A DNA stretch of 64,000 bases from Miscanthus floridulus. Its lineage: Eukaryota; Streptophyta; Magnoliopsida; Poales; Poaceae. The position numbers and the translations under genes are program-made. Each line of letters begins with the position of its first letter. Within the stretch, counting starts at the first letter, position 1. Positions 57,450 through 64,000 of the stretch are shown here, piece after piece. The DNA lies in contig NC_089595.1 of assembly GCF_019320115.1 (NCBI RefSeq), forward strand, positions 107,648,158-107,712,157, written 5' to 3'. The notes under the pieces were generated by a model. The model made no database searches. It saw only the letters and a program-made list of their open reading frames with translations, and was not told the DNA's origin.

Positions 57450-58401
57450 GAGCATCTCCAAGAGTTTCTTATTTTTTCCTCCTAAAAACACTTCTAAAAA
57501 TGTATTAGGAGGAAAAAAGAAGGGCATCTCCAACCGTTTCCAATAAATGACTTCCAAAAAATTAAATTTGAGTCCCACGTCAATTTTTTCCCGACTTTTT
57601 TTTTGCAGCGGATGAGGCGGCCGCATTTGCTGCAGAGGCCCTGCTCGACGGCGGTGGCCTGCACGACCTTGCCGTAGCTGTACCGCAGCGGCATCCTTCC
57701 CAGCAGGCGGTGGAACTCGGTGATGCAGCGCCCTCTCTTCTCCCAGTGGCCCAGCCCGCCCGTGGCGCTGAGCCCCACGTCCCTGACCCCGCCTCAAGGC
57801 CCCTCGCCGGCGCCGGCGTTGTTCCTGGGGTCGCCCCAATCCCTGACGCCGCCGGCCTCCACGAGCACGGGCCCGGCGCCGGTCGCCTCAGCGGTGACGA
57901 AGTTTATGAGGATGTCCTCGCAGTTGCGCTCACGGTCCACCACGGCGCGCGCGGGCGCCAGCTCCGGCGAGCAGGAGTACGCGCGCAGGAGGTCGGATCC
58001 GAGGAGCGTCAGCTTGGTCAGCACCATGGAGTACCGCCCCAGCCGCGCTGCCATGTACGCCCACCTCCCGCAGGCCAGGTCCAGGTGGTGCGACCGGGGG
58101 AAGAAGCCGACCAGGGGCCCCGGCCGCTGGTGCTGCTGCCTGGTGGCGAAGGCGAAGGACAGTGCCGCCGCGTCGGGGAGCACGTCGTCGTCGCCCACGG
58201 CCACGGCGGCGGTGCGCACGTCGGAGGGCCGCGGGAGGAAGCGCGAGGTCGCGTCCGCGTAAAGTTACGCGGAACGGGGGAAGATTTTCCAAGTGCGTAA
58301 ATTTTAGGAAGAAGTATTAGGAGTTGTTGGAGAGGGTTTTTTTCTAATCTTTCTAAAAATCAAGGATTAGGAGGTGATTTAGGGAACTCTTGGAGATGCT
58401 C
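57450..58401. mobile_element. PIF/Harbinger-like (Tourist-end) element carrying a gene fragment (952 bp)
   Basis: The ends GAGCATCTCCAAGAGTT and AACTCTTGGAGATGCTC are perfect inverted repeats of 17 bp. TTA flanks both sides (57447-57449, 58402-58404). The first and last 110-160 bp are AT-rich MITE-like DNA; between them lies GC-rich coding sequence of a GT64 glycosyltransferase. There is no transposase. This is a Pack-type element. Confidence 0.82.
57606..58262 (-). pseudogene. GT64 (exostosin-like) glycosyltransferase C-terminal fragment, captured
   Basis: Read on the minus strand: GDDDVLPDAAALSFAFATRQ (the DxD-type metal site), VGFFPRSHHLDLACGRWAYM, GRYSMVLTKLTLLGSDLLRA, VVDRERNCEDILINFVTAEA, RDWGDPRN, and EFHRLLGRMPLRYSYGKVVQ. 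This order is that of plant GT64 domains and most resembles the C-terminal half of the sphingolipid glucosaminyltransferase GINT1; the exact parent is uncertain. The frame is continuous from 58219 to about 57600 except for one TGA at 57794-57796. It lacks the N-terminal half, a membrane anchor and any start, so it is not a working enzyme. Confidence 0.8.
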
Positions 58402-58559
58402 TTAGAAAAGACAAAATGTCTTGTAATTTGGAACAAGAGAACAGAGGCATTGGTTTCCTTAAAATGACATGATGTTGCATCCGCCTCCCGACCTGTCACA
58501 TGTGATCTGTGGAGATGGAGTAGCAGCCTTCAACTCCTTAAGCACCGTGTTTAGCTCTG

Positions 58560-58890
58560 AATTACTACACCTTCCATGCTGAAATACAAGGAATCGATGA
58601 TTCAAAGTTTATACTAAAATATAAGATATTCTAGGTGCTCAGGTTCGCTTTCTCGCCTATCTTTATTAACTGAACTCCCCTTTTTTCTAAGTACATTATA
58701 CATTTCCTCTCTAATTTATGGTAGGAAACAATAGCATGTAAAGATTTTTTTTAAACTAGAAAAGAAATAACCGAACTACTCAGTACTCACCCCCTCCTAA
58801 TTAGTGAGGGGTAATATGGTACTTTTGTAGACTTCTTATTTTGTCTGAAAATCGCTTTGATTTATTATATTTCAGGACGGAGGCATTAGC
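58560..58890. mobile_element. MITE-like remnant upstream of the distal DVL gene
   Basis: The inner sequence (ACTAAAATATAAGATATTCTA, CTCCTAATTAGTGAGGGG, TTTCAGGACGGAGG) matches the Stowaway-like element at 22644-23037 in order. The ends are eroded. Its position differs relative to the DVL genes, so it is probably an independent insertion of the same family. Confidence 0.5.
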
Positions 58891-59183
58891 ATATTACTCT
58901 TTTTCTACTCATGCACATAAAGTTTGGATTTCAGATTTTATTGAGAGGTATCATGATCTTTTTCTTGATTTTCTGGGGTGCTCGTTCTCCCGTCATCAAA
59001 GCCTTGCATTGCATTTGGAGCGCCTGACTGAGATGTTCTCGTGGTCTGCCTGCCCTATCAGCATTCGGCAGCCCGCTGCCACCTCCAAGAATATATTGCT
59101 AGGATATGCACAGGGGCCAGCCTCGCACACCAGCACAACTAGGGAGTAGGGAGACATTGGCATGGAAGGCCCAAGGCAGGCAA

Positions 59184-59212
59184 TGACGTGAGCCCTTCCT
59201 GCCCCTATATAA
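59184..59212 (+). promoter_or_regulatory. Core promoter of the distal DVL gene
   Basis: TGACGTGAGCCC starts at 59184 and TATATAA lies at 59206-59212, as at 33706 and 33732 in copy 2. The spacing differs by only four bases (22 against 26). Confidence 0.75.
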
Positions 59213-59257
59213 CCGTACCAGACGCGCTGGATTGAGCACACCACAGCAGCGGCCGAG

Positions 59258-59275
59258 ATGCAGATCCAGCGCTAG
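59258..59275 (+). promoter_or_regulatory. Five-codon upstream ORF in the distal DVL leader
   Basis: ATGCAGATCCAGCGCTAG encodes MQIQR. The ATG is 52 bp from the start of the TATA box, the same as in copy 2, although the last two codons and much of the leader have changed. Confidence 0.6.
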
Positions 59276-59368
59276 CGCGTCGTCGGCGGGAGCCTTGGTG
59301 CTCGGTTCCTCACCCTCCGTGCCTCTGTTCACTCGCCGCCGTCCGTCCGGCCGGCCGGGACCGGGACG

Positions 59369-59518
59369 ATGAACAAGCCCAGGAGTGGGAGTGGCCAGCA
59401 GGGGAAGCGCAGGGGAGGAGGAGGAGGCGGCGGACTCGGCGGGGCGCTGAGGAAGCAGATGGCCAGGCTCTGCATCATCCGGGAGTGCGTCATCATGCTC
59501 CTCTTCTACCATGACTGA
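59369..59518 (+). CDS. DVL/ROTUNDIFOLIA4-like (RTFL) small peptide, 49 aa, distal paralogue
   Basis: A 49-residue ORF with the same plan as the copy 2 gene: MNKPRSG, a Gly/Arg-rich spacer with seven consecutive Gly, then the RTF/DVL domain ending RLCIIRECVIMLLFYHD. The CIIREC form is closer to the family consensus than IIWRC in copy 2. Homology between the two loci extends from upstream of the TATA box (about 59040) through the 3' flank to about 60040, including CCGACAATGGCAAGGATGTACCGC-like text near 59753. It is therefore an older duplicate of the same gene. Likely role as for the family: membrane-associated regulator of directional cell proliferation. Confidence 0.9.
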   Translation: MNKPRSGSGQQGKRRGGGGGGGLGGALRKQMARLCIIRECVIMLLFYHD

Positions 59519-60039
59519 TCCAGTCCCATCCACTGATGTCCCTTTGCGGTTCTTCCTGGCCATTGACTACCTTTTTCTTTTCTTTTCTTTTCTTTTTCTC
59601 GTTGATTGATCATATCCCTTGATGTGCCTCATGTATGTACATATATAGGGTTGCTCTTGTTCACACACACGTGTGTGTCTGTATCTCCATCATCTTTTAA
59701 CACTTGTTTGTGTTGTTTTGTGCCGTTGTTTTTTTTTTTTGACTCCTAAGTCCGACAATGGCAAGGATGTACCGCGAAATGTTGGCACGAATGTATCCAT
59801 TTTGTTCATTTGCTCAGCTCTATAAGAAATGCGAAAACAGAAGAAAAAAATTGCTTGTGTTCTATCTTTTGGCCTACTTGTTCTGTTTATTCATGCAGCT
59901 GATCCGAGTCATCCAGCACATGTAGTTTGAAGGAGGATCTTTCCACGTTAGAAGCCATTGAGCGTATGATGTCTAACCAAAGATTTTCGTAGACCAGAGA
60001 AGGCCATTGTATACTATTCCGTATGCCTTTTTAATGAAA

Positions 60040-61780
60040 TAACACGCAGTTCTCCTGCGTAATTCAAAAATACTACTCCGTACGTACCTCTGGGGCAAGT
60101 TTATTCTTTTCCCATGCATATATTGATAGTCGACTGTCTCAGGAGAAAATGCGGCTACTATCTGCATCAACTCTTCGTTAGATGATATTTGCATAAAAAG
60201 CTCTAAAAAATGGCATGGTAAACTGAATATTTCGGTGATGTCCGGCCACGGCATTGTGGCATTGTCTGTGATGCTTCTCAGCTTTCAGGTGTTACTGCTT
60301 CTCTTTTTCAACTTGTAATGAGCACGCTAATCCTAAATTTTATTTTCTTCAAAAAAGAACAGATCCCTCACAAATTAGTAAATACTAAATGACCAAGTGG
60401 GCAGTTGAGCATGGTAATAGGCTAACAATACCACTGAATATTTTGTCCAAGAAGCATACATATGTGCAAACTTAAAATACGAAAAAGATTAATGAACTAA
60501 TAAAATATGTGCAACAGTTCGGTAAGAGGTTAATAGTGCAGGTAGGTACGGTGAGCAACAAGCGCTGGACCACGGATGAAATATTAAGGGTCTATTTGGA
60601 ACGCGGAAATTTTGTAGGAATCGACGAATCGTACATTAAGTTTATAGGAACCAGTTTAATTTCACAAAAAATACAGAAAAAGAATTTTTTTTTCTGCATT
60701 CCAAATAGGCCCTGAAATGGTCTTTTGAACGGTTGAGATCCTGCAACGGCTATTGCAACCGCACTGGATCCCGGTCAAGATGAGAAGCTTCAGGGATGAA
60801 GCTGCAATAAATTTGGTCAAATGACCCTCTCCTTCCCAACAGAAGAATGTACACATGTCATGCTCTACTATGGCCATCAGAGTAAAAATATGTATCAGAT
60901 AGTTGGGCATCTCCTCGATGCTTCAACCTGAAATGAGCCAGCACGAAGCTACAGTTGTTTAGCCCAGAGATATCTTAGATTAGTACAAACTGGCTCGGTT
61001 CTAAACACGGTGTTCCTTTTTAATTACCTAGGGTCGGCAAGACAAGCGGTTTTCTCGCCATCAGGCAGTGAGAGCTCAGGGTGGAGAGGCGTATATGACA
61101 ACCACATGGTGTACTGGCTTGAGGAATCATGACCAACCGTCCAAGTTCAGAGTTCAGAACTTCAGACAGCCATTGCTGTAAAAAAAATAAAACCCATTAC
61201 AGCTTACTTACTCTCCATTTTTTTTTCTTGTTTACTTGGACCAGTAGCTTGGATGCTTTGGCTGTTTCTGGTTGCAAGCCAATGATAATGATGAGCATGA
61301 GGGTTAGTTAACTCACGAGGTTAGGATCTAGGAAGTGGTGTAGGAGTGTGATGATGATGTGATTTATATGGGCATGTGAGAGGTGACTAATTTGTGAGAT
61401 AAGATATGGTGAGGACGATTGGATCCCACACAAGGCTAGGCATTGCTCTGCAATCTGCATTGTTCACATTTTTACAGTACTGAAGTGGCTGTCACAGACT
61501 CAGCTCATAGCACCTGCAGCGGTTCAGTGTGTGTGTGTGTATATAAGCGGATGTTGAAAGTCAAATGCTTGAAAATACCATCACCATTGCACCACTTCGG
61601 CCGTGAAAACCTGGAGCTGTTGGAATGGAAGCGGCGCATGCAGTGAGATCGGCATTGGTCAGCCTAGCCAGATGGCATTGTTTGACGCTGCAAGTTGGCA
61701 TGAAAGGGATATCAAAGTTTTTGGTCGGTTGTGGACATGGTTCCTGAGCTGGAGCTTAGCATTTTTTTACTGGTGAGTCA
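60040..61780. other. Non-coding DNA with one small MITE
   Basis: I see no gene. Short frames are not supported by composition or motifs. A 125-bp palindromic element at about 60588-60712 has ends GGGTCTATTTGGAA and TTCCAAATAGGCCC; its target duplication is unclear. A short (GT)n lies near 61530. Confidence 0.5.
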
Positions 61781-61789
61781 AACTGACTC

Positions 61790-62890
61790 TTAGACGAAGA
61801 GCTTTTTTTTCAAATAATACGCATCTTACGTCAGACGCGAGCAAATCGTCGGACGTTCCCGCAGGGTTACCGCCTCATTGCTTGCACTTTTACCCCGCCG
61901 CTTACTCTACCCGCGAGCTTATTAAAAAAAATCACCTATCCTTATCCCATCCGCTTCCTCCTCCCCTGTCGCAGCGCCTTGCGGCTACCCTGTCCTGGAC
62001 GCGGACGCACACTCCCCTTGCTGCTGTTGCGCGCCCCATGTGCCGCCACTCGCTCGGGCCTCTCTCCCCCTCCCGTCGCACGTGCCAGTGGCCTAGTGCC
62101 GGTGGCGGTGGTGCTCGCGCGCACCGCGCGGTGCTGGATGCTAGTGGTGCTCGCGCGCGCCGCTGGTGCCGCCGCTGGTGCTAGATGCTAGTGGTGCTCA
62201 CGCACCGCCACTCGCCGCCGGCTCCCACCCCGACGGCCGAAATTGAGCGGCACAGGCGCTCTCTCTCCCCTATGTTGCAAATATATGTTTCAAGCATTTT
62301 GATCTGAATGTTGCATATGTTTTACACATATCTACAACAGTATGTTCCAAATATTTTATCTGTTCTAGTCTTCTGTTGCAGCAAGTGTTTTTATGTTGCA
62401 AGTTTCAAGTGTTCTATCTGGATGTTGCATATGTTTCACATATATGTTACGAGTGTATGTTCTAAATGTTTCATCTGTTTCAGACATATGTTGCATTCAA
62501 ATGTTTCATGTTACACGTGTTTCATGTTGTTTGGAGAGTCAGAGGGCGCGAGGGGGTGATGGTGGCACGGCACGGGCGCCACAAAATGGGGCGTGACGAG
62601 CCAGTGGCCGATGGACGTGGCGCGCGACACGCTAAGCACCGGTGGTCGAGGGCATGACGGGGCAGGGCGAATGGATGGGGGCGGGGTGCGCGGATGGACG
62701 GGGTAGATTGCGAGAAAGTCATATGGACGCGACGACAACGCGATGCACATGCGGGCAGGGCAAATTAGCGACCGGGGGACAGGCTGTACAGGTGTGCGTG
62801 GGAAACAGCTCTCTGACGAAATCATATCCCATCAGACGTCCGGGTGCCAGCACCTCTTTTTTTTTTATTGGAAGCGAAGAGCGTTTTGGC
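61790..62890. mobile_element. MULE-like non-autonomous remnant
   Basis: The outer parts contain ACGTCAGACGCGAGC (left) and CCCATCAGACGTCCGGG (right), roughly inverted, around a GC-rich middle. At 62268-62530 a degenerate motif of the type TGTTGCA...TATGTTTCA repeats many times, a pattern I associate with a common grass MULE family. No transposase is present. Limits are approximate. Confidence 0.4.
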
Positions 62891-62899
62891 TGTTATATG

Positions 62900-63688
62900 C
62901 AATACGTCTAAAGAAATATTTGTTTTGAGTTTTTTTTTTTTTTTTGTTGAGAAATGTCCAAAGAAATAAATGTTGTCTTGTGGAAAAGGAGTTGGGGGTT
63001 CAACTGACAGCCCATGGAAGCGTAGCCCAGCCCATCCTTCTTGGACTGTACGAACAAGGCACTTCATTGTGGGCTCGGCCCGTCATGATCCCGTGTCACC
63101 ATCTTGATTGGATTGCAGGAGCATGACGGTGCGGTCATCATGTCCCCTCAGCCCTCGAACGAACCAGATGCGGCCCGGCTGCTAGCCTAGCCATCCGCGA
63201 ATCCATTCCGCCTGCTTGGCTGCTTTGTCGCAGCTCTTGCTCAGCCAAAATATTCTCCTCCAGTGCTCCACCCAAGCCAAAGTTAATCGTAAGAGTTCCT
63301 TTCACGTCTCAACTGAGATAGTTCAACTTTTAGCCCCTCAACTTTTAAAACATATTTATTTATCTTAGGCGATTTTGTTCTACATAGCTCCACTTCATCC
63401 ACAAAAGAGGTAAACCGTACTTCTTTGATAATTTAGGGATGTATATAAATTGGACAACAACTATTTTTTTACTATTTTTCTCTGAAAAGTTTACTGTAAT
63501 TAAAAATCCTAAAATCTGGTTTAATATTAGAAAATTTATAGAAAGTTTGTTTTACCTCGGAAAATTATGAAACTAGTTTCATAGTTCTTTCTAAAAGCAT
63601 GTTCTATCTTGGTGCATAAATTAAAACAATTTGAGTCTTCCACGGACTCGTTTTGCTTTTTACTTGCTAGTAGATGCTCTCGTATCTA
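62900..63688. other. Non-coding DNA
   Basis: Mixed composition with homopolymer T runs near 62930. No gene, tRNA or clear repeat recognised. Confidence 0.5.
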
Positions 63689-63834
63689 CTCCATCAGTGC
63701 CAATTATGAGACATTTTATTTTTTTTCTAGGTATATTGCTTTTATTATGCATCTAGACATAGTGTATATTCAAGTGCATAGCAAAAGCTATGTATCTAAA
63801 AAGATAAAACATCTTATAATTTGGATGGAATGAT
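63689..63834. mobile_element. Stowaway-type MITE (146 bp)
   Basis: TA flanks both sides (63687-63688 and 63835-63836). The arms carry CCAATTATGAGACATTTTAT and AAAACATCTTATAATTTGG, forming a hairpin around TGCATCTAGACATAG. It is the same family as the split MITE at 56085-58440. Confidence 0.72.
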
Positions 63835-64000
63835 TATTATAATTAGTTGATGTTGACCAACCAAACAATGTAGAAGGCTAAGTGATATGGACTACTCTCG
63901 CTACCAGATTAGTGTACACAGACACACAGTGTCGTTGCGGTGTACGGGAAGGGGTGAGGAAACCCCTTCCCTCATGTGGAAAAGCTCCATAGTGTACAGA

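Larger units (their letters stand above)
56085..58440. mobile_element. Old Stowaway-type MITE split by two later insertions
   Basis: Three pieces, 56085-56139, 57430-57449 and 58402-58440, join into one MITE of the kind seen at 63689-63834: AATTATAAGACGTTTTGG, then TAGCTATTGCTATGCACTTA, then AAAATGTCTTGTAATTTGG. The first gap is a TA-flanked element, the second a TTA-flanked one. The pieces are in order, with the target bases duplicated at each join. Confidence 0.75.

Noticed and set aside
57710..58300. 196-aa plus-strand ORF
   Set aside because: It is antisense to the GT64 fragment, whose minus-strand frame has clear family motifs.
59973..60254. 93-aa minus-strand ORF
   Set aside because: No conserved motif, no promoter context and unremarkable length for chance in AT-rich DNA.

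Overview
The window is nuclear DNA from a grass, probably a panicoid/Andropogoneae species (sorghum, sugarcane or Miscanthus-like). The basis is the repeat content: nested Ty3/Gypsy elements of Tat/Retand type, CACTA-like subterminal repeats, and many Stowaway-, Tourist- and hAT-like MITEs, with a few GC-rich coding islands in AT-rich DNA. The species is inference. Most of the 64 kb is mobile DNA. The only intact-looking host genes I can support are two single-exon genes for tiny DVL/ROTUNDIFOLIA4-like (RTFL) peptides.

Layout. 1-3062: decayed retroelement-like DNA, a CACTA-like region and a compound microsatellite. 3063-18857: a complete 15.8-kb Ty3/Gypsy element on the minus strand, with 1.3-kb LTRs and a perfect ATCGT target-site duplication. 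It carries gag-pol on the minus strand and a separate multi-exon gene with a Transposase_28-type ('putative gypsy type transposon') domain on the plus strand. 19016-31886 and 31887-56020 are two tandem copies of one host segment of about 12.9 kb, joined at a 7-bp GGTATTA microhomology. Each copy contains a DVL locus, several MITEs and a 4.5-kb long-TIR (MULE-like) element with a broken plant-mobile-domain (PMD) gene. Copy 2 is longer mainly because a second Gypsy element entered its PMD gene and was then rearranged (39675-50272). 56085-58440: an old Stowaway-type MITE split by two younger elements, one of which carries a GT64 glycosyltransferase fragment. 59040-60040: a third, more diverged DVL locus. 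60040-64000: mostly featureless DNA with a MULE-like remnant and small MITEs.

The host story is a local DVL cluster. The peptide gene is intact in copy 2 (33875-34015) and at the distal locus (59369-59518). In copy 1 it was cut out by a 351-bp deletion that left the distal promoter and 3' flank behind. The two intact genes share a TGACGTGAGCCC box, a TATATAA box and a five-codon upstream ORF, with the uORF ATG exactly 52 bp from the TATA box in both.

The transposon story is decay and rearrangement. In-frame stops in both Gypsy polyproteins are mostly TAG, mainly where the family has Gln, as expected from C-to-T change in methylated CAG (CHG) sites. The Gypsy insertion in copy 2 is a perfect solo LTR followed by a second copy of its own target flank, a 22-bp filler repeat and a 3'-truncated second element. 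All similarity statements come from reading by eye; no alignment or database search was run.
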